Below are positions 5,942-12,834 of a DNA stretch of 12,834 bases, piece after piece; position 1 is the first letter of the stretch, and each line of letters starts with the position of its first letter. Source of the DNA: CAZFIO01 sp964519585. GTDB lineage: Bacteria > Bacillota > Clostridia > Tissierellales > Tissierellaceae. The notes below the pieces were generated by a model. It did not search any database, had not been told where the DNA came from, and saw nothing but the letters and a program-made list of their open reading frames with translations. The position numbers and the translations under genes are program-made. The stretch lies in contig CAZFIO010000053.1 of NCBI GenBank assembly GCA_964519585.1, forward strand, positions 1 through 12,834, read 5' to 3'.

Positions 5942-7372
5942 CTAATATGGTCTAGTTGCTCCCTTGTATCTACTCTTGAAGTAAGCATTATATATTGAGG
6001 TTATTTCTACTCTTTTTCCGGGTACGGGTGAGTGTATCATATTCCCATTTCCTATATATATGCCAACATGTCTAGTGAAAAACACTAGGTCTCCAGGTTT
6101 TAATTCACTCTTTGATATCCTACCTCCATAGGCTAGCTGTCCACTTGTTGTTCTTGGTAAATTAACCCCATATTGTTTATACACATAAGATGTAAATCCA
6201 GAACAATCAAAACCTGCTGGTGATGACCCTCCACTCCTATAGGGCGTCCCCAGATAATGTCTAGCAGTAGCTACTATAGAAGATCCCAGTTCACCATTAT
6301 AGGTTGGTGCTGGTTTAGGTTGTGGTCTGCTTTTTGTACCTATAAGTGTAACTTTATTTACTGGCTCTTCAATTACTACTTCATCTAGGATTTCTTTGCT
6401 TATTTCTTTTCCATTGGAATATATCAGTTCAGAAATTACTTCTTTTTTACCCTTTTTTCCCTTTTCCTTAACTTTTTTCTGTCCCTTATATAGGCTTGAA
6501 TCTTTAACTTCTTCTTCCTTAAAGCTAATTTCTTTAATATTTGTATGTTTTTCTACTCTAATTATGTTTAGCAAACTTACTGGTTCTGAATTTTCTTCAT
6601 CTTCTTCCTCTAAAGCCTGGGAAGTATTTTCTTGTCTTCTTCTATTACCTAAAGCTCTGGATACCTTTCCCATAGCCCTATCTCTTGATGCAAAATAAGT
6701 TTCATCTTCCTCTTGATTAATTCCCAGAATTGATTTAGCTTCTTCCAAGGACAATATGTTCTTAACAAGGACATCTCTTTCCTCAAATTCTATATCTTCT
6801 TTAATGTAGAAGTCCACCACTTCTATACTTGCTTCAACTTCTTCCATAATATATGGACTTTTAGCCTCCTCTAATAAGGCTTCAACCATGGATTCTGATT
6901 CTAAAATCAGGATTTCTTCGCCATCAACCTTAAGGATTGTTGCTGGTTTATAAACCTCAATAAGACTTTTCATATTTTCTGCTAATTCTTCTGTCTTAAT
7001 TATATCTTTCTTATGGCCCCTAACCTTTTGGGAAGTAATCTCACTTTGGAAAAATGCCTTGTCCCCATGGTCTTGTCTGATATGTAGTTCAACTAATTCT
7101 AGTGCCTCATCCACCATGTCTAACTTCTTTACATAGCCTATGTTTTCACCGTTTAGGTTGATTTCCTGGGAGAAACCCTTGTTGTAGTATACTAGGCTAC
7201 TAATGCTTAAAATGAATGTTATACTAATTATAGTTATTCTTCTAAATTGTTTGTGCTCTACTATATTCTTAATATTTATAAGCTTAATCTTATCTTTAAG
7301 CAAATTCCTTACATCCCTGTATTTTTCTTTTGCTTTTCTTTTTATTTCGTGCCATACTTCTAAAGTATCCAC
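5942..7372 (-). CDS. Membrane-anchored G5 and NlpC/P60 (C40) peptidoglycan endopeptidase
   Basis: A 476-residue cell-wall hydrolase. A basic cytoplasmic N-terminus (1-43) precedes one membrane segment (about 44-63), which acts as an uncleaved anchor or signal. An extracellular region (about 65-215) follows that I cannot assign. Next comes a highly charged, probably disordered linker (about 217-265), a G5 domain (about 266-347, ending EPVNKVTLIGTK), a Pro-rich hinge and the NlpC/P60 domain (362-476). The catalytic residues are visible: C390 (FDCSG), H435 (RHVGIYIG) and H447 (MIHSP). NlpC/P60 enzymes cut D-Glu/diamino-acid bonds in stem peptides, and G5 domains are thought to bind wall sugars. 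The start is GTG: GGGGGGAA lies 8 nt before it and no better ATG exists. It has a strong promoter with a WalR-like box in the spacer and -10 region, and its own terminator. It is divergent from a rhomboid gene. Confidence 0.92.
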   Translation of the reverse strand: MDTLEVWHEIKRKAKEKYRDVRNLLKDKIKLINIKNIVEHKQFRRITIISITFILSISSLVYYNKGFSQEINLNGENIGYVKKLDMVDEALELVELHIRQDHGDKAFFQSEITSQKVRGHKKDIIKTEELAENMKSLIEVYKPATILKVDGEEILILESESMVEALLEEAKSPYIMEEVEASIEVVDFYIKEDIEFEERDVLVKNILSLEEAKSILGINQEEDETYFASRDRAMGKVSRALGNRRRQENTSQALEEEDEENSEPVSLLNIIRVEKHTNIKEISFKEEEVKDSSLYKGQKKVKEKGKKGKKEVISELIYSNGKEISKEILDEVVIEEPVNKVTLIGTKSRPQPKPAPTYNGELGSSIVATARHYLGTPYRSGGSSPAGFDCSGFTSYVYKQYGVNLPRTTSGQLAYGGRISKSELKPGDLVFFTRHVGIYIGNGNMIHSPVPGKRVEITSIYNAYFKSRYKGATRPY

Positions 7373-7423
7373 TATTATTCTTCCCCCCTATAAATCATTT
7401 TCAATGAAATATATCCTATATCA

Positions 7424-7451
7424 ATTGTAACACTTTTGTAACTATTGTCAA
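7424..7451 (-). promoter_or_regulatory. Strong sigma-A-type promoter of the NlpC/P60 gene
   Basis: On the minus strand a perfect TTGACA (7451-7446), a 16-bp spacer and TACAAT (7429-7424) give the best promoter in the window. It sits about 50 bp upstream of the GTG start. The spacer and part of the -10 are occupied by the direct repeat described as a WalR-like box. Confidence 0.75.
7426..7442 (+). promoter_or_regulatory. WalR (YycF)-type binding box
   Basis: TGTAAC-ACTTT-TGTAAC reads as two identical 6-bp half-sites with an 11-bp period. It fits the published WalR/YycF consensus of TGTWAH-N5-TGTWAH at every fixed position. WalRK controls cell-wall hydrolase genes in Gram-positive bacteria, and the gene here is an NlpC/P60 hydrolase, so the context supports it. 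The box overlaps the spacer and -10 of the NlpC/P60 promoter, and lies roughly 55-70 bp before the expected start of the divergent rhomboid transcript. Blocking the first and activating the second would both be geometrically possible. Confidence 0.6.
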
Positions 7452-7460
7452 CAAAGTATA

Positions 7461-7489
7461 TTAAATAAATTTGCTATTTATGCTATAAT
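7461..7489 (+). promoter_or_regulatory. Extended -10 promoter of the rhomboid gene
   Basis: TGCTATAAT (7481-7489) is a perfect extended -10 element. A poor -35 (TTAAAT, 7461-7466) sits 17 bp away, which is normal for extended -10 promoters. The expected leader is about 35 nt. Confidence 0.6.
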
Positions 7490-7517
7490 GTTATTAAATT
7501 CTTTATTTCTTCTTAAG

Positions 7518-7523
7518 AAAGGG
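7518..7523 (+). promoter_or_regulatory. Ribosome binding site supporting a TTG start
   Basis: AAAGGG, preceded by AAG, lies 8 nt before TTG at 7532. The next in-frame ATG is about 20 codons in, at or inside the first membrane helix. The TTG is therefore preferred. The 10-bp palindrome TTCTTAAGAA (7510-7519) overlaps the site and could partly mask it. Confidence 0.5.
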
Positions 7524-7531
7524 TTGATTTT

Positions 7532-8122
7532 TTGTTTTATAAACTTGAAGAATTTTATAAAAGGTCAAAGGTTACTTTTATATTTTTAGCGATAATGATA
7601 GGCTATTTCATAATTATGTCTATAAATGGTGGAACTACAAATGCTGCTAATCTGGTAAGGTTTGGAGCCCTTTTTCCACCCTTTATTCTTCAGTTCAATC
7701 AATATTTTAGATTTATTACTGCCATATTTATTCATATAGGTATTGTCCACCTTTATTTTAATTCCTATGCCCTATATATATTTGGCCCACAAATGGAAAG
7801 ACTTATGGGGTCAAGAAACTTCCTTATATTTTTCCTACTGACAGGGATAGGTGGAAATATTGCCACCTTTTTCTTTAATTTCAACACAGTTTCTGCAGGC
7901 GCTTCTGGGGGGCTTTTCGGAATATTTGGAGCCTTCTTTTATATGATAAGAAAACATAGCAATATGATTACAAGTGGGGGAAGGAAGCAAATTCTAAGGC
8001 TTTTAGGGATTAATCTTGCTATTACAATTCTAGTTCCAAGTATAAGTATCACTGCTCATTTAGGTGGATTTGTTATAGGTTACCTTCTTTCTTTTATCTT
8101 TATTAAGAGAATTTTTCCCTAA
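7532..8122 (+). CDS. Rhomboid family intramembrane serine protease
   Basis: A 196-residue polytopic membrane protein with about six helices, the minimal bacterial rhomboid fold, which cuts transmembrane substrates inside the bilayer. The family marks are in place: H-x-x-x-N on helix 2 (HLYFN, about residues 73-77), the catalytic GASG serine on helix 4 (SAGASGGLFG, about residues 121-130) and the AHLGGF histidine motif on helix 6. There is no extra soluble domain. The start is a TTG preceded by AAAGGG. It has an extended -10 promoter in the region shared with the NlpC/P60 gene and ends in a strong bidirectional terminator. The shared regulatory region raises the idea of a role at the cell envelope; the substrate is unknown. 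Confidence 0.92.
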   Translation: MFYKLEEFYKRSKVTFIFLAIMIGYFIIMSINGGTTNAANLVRFGALFPPFILQFNQYFRFITAIFIHIGIVHLYFNSYALYIFGPQMERLMGSRNFLIFFLLTGIGGNIATFFFNFNTVSAGASGGLFGIFGAFFYMIRKHSNMITSGGRKQILRLLGINLAITILVPSISITAHLGGFVIGYLLSFIFIKRIFP

Positions 8123-8175
8123 TAAAAATAAAAAGGGTAGAAATGAAGTAATTTCATTTCTACCCTTTCTTTTTT
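8123..8175. terminator. Bidirectional intrinsic terminator (rhomboid / FprA)
   Basis: A 16-bp perfect stem (8132-8147 with 8153-8168) and a 5-nt loop are flanked by an A-rich tract on the left and TTTCTTTTTT on the right. It can therefore end transcripts from both directions. It exactly fills the 55-bp gap between the convergent rhomboid and FprA stops. Confidence 0.92.
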
Positions 8176-8177
8176 AC

Positions 8178-9380
8178 TTACTTGTCCATGGACTGGATTA
8201 TGGCTTCCGCCATGGCTTCCATTTCTTCTATGTTTTCATCCTTCATTGATGATGTGATTAAGATGTCATTGTCTAAAATATTCATTTCCTTCATGGTCCC
8301 CAGGAGTTCCCTCATAAGTTTTTTTGCCATGGGGGCCCAGGACCCGTTCTCTATAAGGCCTATAGTTCGTTTCTTTAAATTTACAGCCTTCATATCTAGT
8401 ATAAAGTTTTGTATAGGTGTATAAATGTTTAAATTATAGGTTGATGATGCTAATACTATGTGGCTATACTTAAAGGCATCTGCTATTAAATAGGATACAT
8501 GGGTTCTAGAGGCATCATACATGGATATATTGGTCATGCCCTTTTCTACCAATCTCCTTGCTAGATCTTCTGCAGCCAATTCAGTATTTCCATACATTGA
8601 CCCATATACTATTAGGACCCCTTTTTCTTCCGGTTCATATAGGGACCATTTGTCATATTTCTCAATAAAATAATCTAAGTTACTTCTCCATACAGGCCCA
8701 TGGAGGGGTGCAATCCATTTGATATCATGCCCATGGGCCTTTTTCAGGAGACTTTGAACCTGGGGTCCATATTTACCCACAATATTTGTATAGTATCTTC
8801 TAGCTGGTAGAAGAAATTCTCTTTCAAAGTCTACTTCATCATTAAATAGTCTACCATTCAAGGCTCCAAAGGTTCCAAAGGCATCTGCAGAAAATAGGAC
8901 TCCTGTAGTCTTATCAAAACTAGCCATGGTTTCAGGCCAATGTACCATAGGGGCTAAGATAAAGGTGAATTCATGTTGGCCAAAGGATATAGTATCTCCA
9001 TCCTTGACTTCTATAGAATTTTCCTTGACTTCAAATCCAAATTTAGCCATAAGTTCAAAGGTCTTTTTGTTGCCTATGACTTTTACATTTGGATACAGGG
9101 ATTCAATAAGTCCGATACAGGCCGCATGATCTGGCTCCATATGGTTGATTATCAAATAATCCAAGTCCCTTTCCCCTAAGACATATTTAACATTATCTAT
9201 GAAATTATTACATACTGATGAATCAACTGTATCTAGCAAGACAGTTTTCTCATCCATTAGTAAATATGAATTATAGGAAATACCTTCTGGTATAGGATGA
9301 ATATTTTCAAACAAAGATGTTTTCCTATCATTCACACCTACCCAGTATAAATTATTAATCATTTGTCTAATATTGTGCAT
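8178..9380 (-). CDS. fprA: Flavodiiron protein, FprA family (A-type flavoprotein)
   Basis: A 400-residue cytoplasmic flavodiiron protein that reduces O2 to water and/or NO to N2O with two irons and FMN. It is typical of anaerobes that must survive air or nitrosative stress. The N-terminal metallo-beta-lactamase-like domain (1-250) carries every di-iron ligand: H80-x-E82-x-D84 (HMEPDH), H147 (VHWPET), D166 (SADAFG) and H227 (LHGPVW). The C-terminal flavodoxin domain (about 254-400) has the FMN phosphate loop YGSMYGNTE (259-267). There is no fused rubredoxin or flavin reductase, so an external donor such as rubredoxin is needed. GGGAGG lies 6 nt before the ATG. It ends at a shared bidirectional terminator. 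metH ends 79 bp upstream with no clear terminator in between, so read-through is possible; I also find no convincing promoter in that gap. Confidence 0.95.
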   Translation of the reverse strand: MHNIRQMINNLYWVGVNDRKTSLFENIHPIPEGISYNSYLLMDEKTVLLDTVDSSVCNNFIDNVKYVLGERDLDYLIINHMEPDHAACIGLIESLYPNVKVIGNKKTFELMAKFGFEVKENSIEVKDGDTISFGQHEFTFILAPMVHWPETMASFDKTTGVLFSADAFGTFGALNGRLFNDEVDFEREFLLPARRYYTNIVGKYGPQVQSLLKKAHGHDIKWIAPLHGPVWRSNLDYFIEKYDKWSLYEPEEKGVLIVYGSMYGNTELAAEDLARRLVEKGMTNISMYDASRTHVSYLIADAFKYSHIVLASSTYNLNIYTPIQNFILDMKAVNLKKRTIGLIENGSWAPMAKKLMRELLGTMKEMNILDNDILITSSMKDENIEEMEAMAEAIIQSMDK

Positions 9381-9459
9381 TTGTTTCCTCCCATCTTTTT
9401 TTATTTGTTAATTAGTATTTTAGTTTATACCCATTTAAAACTTTAAAATTACTTGATTT

Positions 9460-11826
9460 TTATTCGAAAACCTCCCTAGCAATTCTTACTGCTTCCTTAG
9501 CATCCTTTCCATAAAAATCAGCATCTATTATTTTAGAATATTTTTGGTCCAATACAGCTCCCCCTACCATAATTCTTACATGGGGAATACTTTCCTTTAG
9601 CAAGGATATGGTTTCTTCCATGCTTTTAACTGTAGTAGTCATTAGGGCACTTAGGCCTATTAATTTTACCTTGTTTTCTTGGGCCACCTGTAGAATTTTA
9701 TGGGGATCTACATCTTTACCAAGGTCAATGATTTCATAATTATAGTTTTCCAAAAGAACCTTTACTATATTTTTACCTATATCATGTATATCGCCTTTTA
9801 CAGTGGCCAAAATTATCTTTCCCCTTGATATGTCTTCCTTGTTTTCTTTTATTAGTTCTTCTCTTATTACTTGGAAGGCTGATTTTACAGTTTCTGCTGC
9901 CTGGATCAGTTGGGGTAAGAATATAAGTCCCTTTTCATACCTATCTCCTATTTCATCTAGGGCAGGTATTATGTATTTATTAACTAGTTCTAGTGCTTCT
10001 TCCTTTTCTAATAAAACTTTTGTAGCATCTTTTGCTTCCTCCTTCATACCCCTGGTTATAATCTGGTATAAATCTAGTTCCCTTCTTTCTATAGTATTCT
10101 CCTCTTTTCCCATAGCTTGGAAATTTTTGATATAAGCCTTCCCTCCCTTATCCTTATTCCATAAAAGGTTTGATGCAAGAATTGTATCCATCATTTCCTT
10201 GTCTCCAGGATTAATTATAGGCAAGTCTAAACCTGCATATATGGCTGCAGCTAGGAAGGTATTGTTTATTAGTTCCCTGTTTGGCAGGCCAAAGGAAATA
10301 TTTGATACTCCCAGTACAGTCTTTACCCCCAAGTCTTCCTTTACCATCTTTAGTGCTTTTAATGTTTCCAAAACATCTTCCTGCTGGGCTGCTACAGTCA
10401 AGGTTAAACAATCAATATAAATATCCTCCTTAGGTATTCCATACTCCTGGCCCTTCTTGACTATTTTTTTGGCAATGTCAAATCTGCCCTTAGCATCTGA
10501 GGGGATTCCATTCTCATCTAGGGTAAGGCCTACTACTGCAGCTCCATATTTTTTTACTATGGGAAGTATGCTGTTAAGAATCTTTTCTTCTCCGTTGACC
10601 GAGTTTACTATTGCCTTACCATTATAAATCCTTAGGCCAGCCTCTATAACCCTTGGGTCTGTGGAGTCTATCTGAAGAGGGGTGTCCAGTACTGACTGTA
10701 TTTCCTTAATAACCCTTACCATAAGTTTTTCCTCATCTATATCAGGCAATCCTAGGTTTACATCCAGTATATGAGCCCCAGCTTCTACCTGGGAAATAGC
10801 CTCCTTGATTATGTAATCCATGTCTCCTCTTTTTAAGGCTTCTTTAAATATCTTTTTCCCAGTTGGGTTTATTCTTTCCCCAATTACCTTTACTTGATTT
10901 ATTTCTAGAAAATTTGTGGGACTACATACTGCAGCCAGTTTTTTAGGCTCTAGCTTAACCTTCTTAAGTTTAATGATTTCATCTACCAGCTTCCCAATAT
11001 ATTTATCTGTTGTCCCACAACACCCTCCTATGATACTTACCCCCTTTTCTATAAAGCTCTTAGAGTATTGGGCAAACTCATCTGCATCAACATTGTAAAC
11101 AGTCTTCCCTTCTACCACTATAGGCAGGCCTGCATTTGCCTGTACCATAACTGGAATACTTGCTAAGTTAAGGATTTCATCCAATATAGGTTGAATTTCC
11201 TTGGGTCCTAGGGAGCAGTTTATGCCCAGAGCATCCACACCTAGCCCTTCCAGAGTAACTACCATAGATTCAATACTACAGCCTGTAAAGGTTCTTTTGT
11301 TTTCTTCAAAAGACATTGTAGAGAATATAGGTAGGTCTGAATTTTCCTTGGCTGCCAAGACTGCTGCCTTTGCCTCATATAGGTCTGTCATGGTCTCAAT
11401 TATTATTATATCTACTCCACTCTTAACACCTACAATAACTTGCCTTTGAAATATTGCATAGGCCTCCTCAAAACTTAAGGTCCCCATAGGTTCCAAGAGT
11501 TCACCTATAGGCCCTATATCTAGACCTATATATACTTCATTGTTTCCTACAGAATCTTTTGCATTTTTAACAGCAGCAGCTATTATATCTTCTGGGGAAA
11601 ACCCACTATTATGTAATTTCCTTTCATTTGCCCCAAAGCTATTGGTGGTTATTATGTGGACCCCTGCCTCTATATAGGATTTATGTATTGCCTTTATGAT
11701 TTCAGGATTTTCTATGTTTAGAATTTCTGGCTGCTGTCCTAGTTTTAGTCCTTTGCTTTGCAGCATAGTCCCCATGGCTCCATCCAATATAATAATTTCA
11801 TTTTTTAGCTTTTCCCTAATTCCCAC
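9460..11826 (-). CDS. metH: Cobalamin-dependent methionine synthase, without activation domain
   Basis: A 788-residue enzyme that moves a methyl group from methyl-tetrahydrofolate through cobalamin to homocysteine. The N-terminal homocysteine domain (about 1-295) has the zinc cysteines C204 (GINCSLGP) and C269-C270 (GGCCGTTD). The folate domain (about 310-565) starts at VIGERINPTGKK and includes IDSTDPRVIEAGL. A four-helix cap (about 600-665) and the B12 domain (about 668-788) follow, with D679-x-H681-x-x-G684 for base-off cobalamin binding and LSALMTTT. The fourth domain of E. coli MetH, used for reactivation, is absent. It is encoded by the adjacent upstream gene, which overlaps by 11 bp and implies translational coupling. 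AAAGGAG (11842-11836) lies 9 nt before GTG at 11826. ATGs at 11832 and 11835 are too close to that site, though 11832 cannot be excluded. Confidence 0.94.
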   Translation of the reverse strand: MGIREKLKNEIIILDGAMGTMLQSKGLKLGQQPEILNIENPEIIKAIHKSYIEAGVHIITTNSFGANERKLHNSGFSPEDIIAAAVKNAKDSVGNNEVYIGLDIGPIGELLEPMGTLSFEEAYAIFQRQVIVGVKSGVDIIIIETMTDLYEAKAAVLAAKENSDLPIFSTMSFEENKRTFTGCSIESMVVTLEGLGVDALGINCSLGPKEIQPILDEILNLASIPVMVQANAGLPIVVEGKTVYNVDADEFAQYSKSFIEKGVSIIGGCCGTTDKYIGKLVDEIIKLKKVKLEPKKLAAVCSPTNFLEINQVKVIGERINPTGKKIFKEALKRGDMDYIIKEAISQVEAGAHILDVNLGLPDIDEEKLMVRVIKEIQSVLDTPLQIDSTDPRVIEAGLRIYNGKAIVNSVNGEEKILNSILPIVKKYGAAVVGLTLDENGIPSDAKGRFDIAKKIVKKGQEYGIPKEDIYIDCLTLTVAAQQEDVLETLKALKMVKEDLGVKTVLGVSNISFGLPNRELINNTFLAAAIYAGLDLPIINPGDKEMMDTILASNLLWNKDKGGKAYIKNFQAMGKEENTIERRELDLYQIITRGMKEEAKDATKVLLEKEEALELVNKYIIPALDEIGDRYEKGLIFLPQLIQAAETVKSAFQVIREELIKENKEDISRGKIILATVKGDIHDIGKNIVKVLLENYNYEIIDLGKDVDPHKILQVAQENKVKLIGLSALMTTTVKSMEETISLLKESIPHVRIMVGGAVLDQKYSKIIDADFYGKDAKEAVRIAREVFE

Positions 11827-12490
11827 GCCCATCATCTCCTTTGATAAAGTTACAATCCCCATACTTATAGCAATCCTTACAAGCTCTTTCTTTATGAATA
11901 ATATCCTTATGGATAATCCCAATAATTGCAGTTACTGATTTTCTTGGAATAAGTATACTATGGGAGCTGACAGTCAGCCCCATGGATTTCCTTGCATCCA
12001 AAAGATCTAAGAAGGCTCCTTGAATACCAATATCTAAATCCCCATAGCCTGGACTAAATCTACCAGTTAGCTTTTCTCCATATTTTCTATAAGTTTTTTC
12101 CAAATCCCTACAAATATTGTCCGCAAATTCTTCAATAGCAGTAGATGCGCAAGCATCTAAAATAATGGCCTTGGTCATATTAGATTTTTCATAATATCTA
12201 ATCAGTCTATCTACCTGATGACCCAGGGTAAAAGCTATTAATATACACCTTTCTGAGTTCTTTAAATGCTTTCTTATGCTATGGCCTTCTAAGGAAAATT
12301 TACTTCCATCAAGATAGATGATTTCCCCCCTATTTACTAATCCAAATTCCCTATATGTAAATTTGGGGGTGATTATATCTTCTATTTCCTTGATTGACTC
12401 ATTTATTAAATGATTTGTTATATAATCTATTTCTTGACCCTTATAATTTAAATACCTTAAAACTTCATCCTTTTGGATTTGGATAGACAT
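11816..12490 (-). CDS. Free-standing MetH activation-domain protein
   Basis: A 224-residue protein matching the S-adenosylmethionine-binding activation (fourth) domain of MetH. There it helps re-methylate cobalamin that has been oxidised to the inactive cob(II) state. The signature R144-x-x-x-G148-Y149 (RFSPGYGD) is followed by SHSILIPRKSVTAIIGI, a stretch typical of the family. The C-terminus has three clustered cysteines, C204-x2-C207-x5-C213, a possible metal or iron-sulfur site that E. coli MetH lacks. The start ATG at 12490 has AAAGG about 10 nt upstream. It sits 21 bp after metF and overlaps metH by 11 bp, so the three genes form one operon. It presumably acts in trans on MetH. The electron donor (flavodoxin or ferredoxin) is not evident from the sequence. 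Confidence 0.87.
   Translation of the reverse strand: MSIQIQKDEVLRYLNYKGQEIDYITNHLINESIKEIEDIITPKFTYREFGLVNRGEIIYLDGSKFSLEGHSIRKHLKNSERCILIAFTLGHQVDRLIRYYEKSNMTKAIILDACASTAIEEFADNICRDLEKTYRKYGEKLTGRFSPGYGDLDIGIQGAFLDLLDARKSMGLTVSSHSILIPRKSVTAIIGIIHKDIIHKERACKDCYKYGDCNFIKGDDGRGN
11836..11842 (-). promoter_or_regulatory. Ribosome binding site of metH inside the preceding gene
   Basis: On the minus strand AAAGGAG is followed directly by ATGATGGGC and then GTG (11826). The site lies within the last codons of the activation-domain gene, as in translationally coupled pairs. Spacing favours the GTG over the two adjacent ATGs. Confidence 0.6.
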
Positions 12491-12511
12491 ATATTCACAA
12501 CCTTTGAAATC

Positions 12512-12834
12512 CTATTTTGAATTAATTGATTCTACTAGGGAATCTATGTTGCCTAGTATAGTATTGGCAATGTAGGGATTATTCATAGTATATAGGTGTA
12601 TTCCCCTTACACCAGTAGATATTAAGTCAACTATTTGATCTACTGCATAGGCAATGCCAGCATCCCGCAAGGCAATTTCATCATCTTGGTACTTGCTAAG
12701 TATCCTGGTAAACTTTTCAGTCAAGGTGGCACCAGAAAGTTCCACAGTTCTTTTTACCTGCTTTAGATTTACAACAGGCATTACACCTGCTTGTGTGGGC
12801 GATTTGATTCCTGTTTTCTCAATCTTATTTACAA
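12512..12834 (-). CDS. metF: Methylenetetrahydrofolate reductase, C-terminal part (cut by window edge)
   Basis: The reading frame is open from the right edge to the TAA at 12512 and gives 106 visible residues, the C-terminal third of a usual MetF of about 290 residues. The internal ATG at 12779-12781 is not the start: the codons before it continue the family sequence (KSPTQAG-VMPVVNLKQVKR). The family-typical tail is visible: the GIAYAVDQIVDLISTGVRGIHLYTMNN region (about residues 59-85 of the visible part) completes the TIM barrel. The enzyme reduces methylene- to methyl-tetrahydrofolate using flavin, supplying the MetH substrate. Catalytic residues of the N-terminal half lie outside the window. 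It is the first visible gene of the metF / activation protein / metH operon; the promoter and any riboswitch would be to the right of the window. Confidence 0.9.
   Translation of the reverse strand, partial: VNKIEKTGIKSPTQAGVMPVVNLKQVKRTVELSGATLTEKFTRILSKYQDDEIALRDAGIAYAVDQIVDLISTGVRGIHLYTMNNPYIANTILGNIDSLVESINSK

Noticed and set aside
10211..10411. Second-frame minus ORF inside metH
   Set aside because: It overlaps the folate domain of metH in another frame and has no start signal or family match.
11827..11922. metH starting at the far upstream ATG 11922
   Set aside because: This would overlap the activation gene by more than 100 bp and add about 32 residues not found before the ILDGAMGT motif; a ribosome binding site supports 11826.
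12512..12781. Treating the last minus frame as a complete 89-residue protein
   Set aside because: The frame continues in MetF-like sequence through the ATG to the window edge, so it is the tail of a longer gene.

Overview
The window is A/T-rich and uses AGG/AGA arginine codons, strong purine-rich Shine-Dalgarno sites and compact hairpin-plus-T-run terminators. Together with a flavodiiron protein, a split cobalamin-dependent methionine synthase and clostridial-type cell-wall and c-di-GMP proteins, this points to a low-GC, Gram-positive anaerobe (Clostridia/Tissierellia-like Bacillota). I cannot name the species. It reads as ordinary chromosome: no transposase, phage gene, tRNA, rRNA or CRISPR array is visible.

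Layout, left to right. (1) A GNAT acetyltransferase (+) with its own promoter ends in a terminator facing a zinc dipeptidase of family M19 (-). (2) Divergent from M19, across a short intergenic region with a promoter on each strand, lies an M20 dipeptidase/carboxypeptidase (+) that ends in a hairpin. (3) A convergent spacer (3122-3322) carries a perfect 19-bp inverted repeat. It is followed by an OFA-type MFS transporter (-) and, upstream of it, a c-di-GMP-type EAL-HDOD protein (-). (4) A membrane-anchored G5-NlpC/P60 endopeptidase (-) and a rhomboid protease (+) diverge from one promoter region, which contains a near-perfect WalR/YycF-type box (TGTAAC-N5-TGTAAC). (5) A bidirectional terminator separates the rhomboid gene from a flavodiiron protein, FprA (-). 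(6) The right end is a methionine-synthesis operon read leftwards: metF (cut by the window edge), a free-standing MetH activation-domain protein, and metH (overlapping the previous gene by about 11 bp). FprA follows in the same direction after 79 bp.

Working together: MetF makes methyl-tetrahydrofolate. MetH moves the methyl group through cobalamin to homocysteine. The separate activation protein presumably re-methylates inactive cob(II)alamin using S-adenosylmethionine and an electron donor. The M19 and M20 enzymes fit a peptide- and amino-acid-using lifestyle, and FprA fits oxygen or NO detoxification in an anaerobe. The NlpC/P60 hydrolase and rhomboid appear to be wired to cell-wall stress control through the WalR-like box. 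No clearly new multi-gene system stands out. The best leads are the WalR-like box in the divergent promoter and the split MetH with a cysteine-tailed activation partner.
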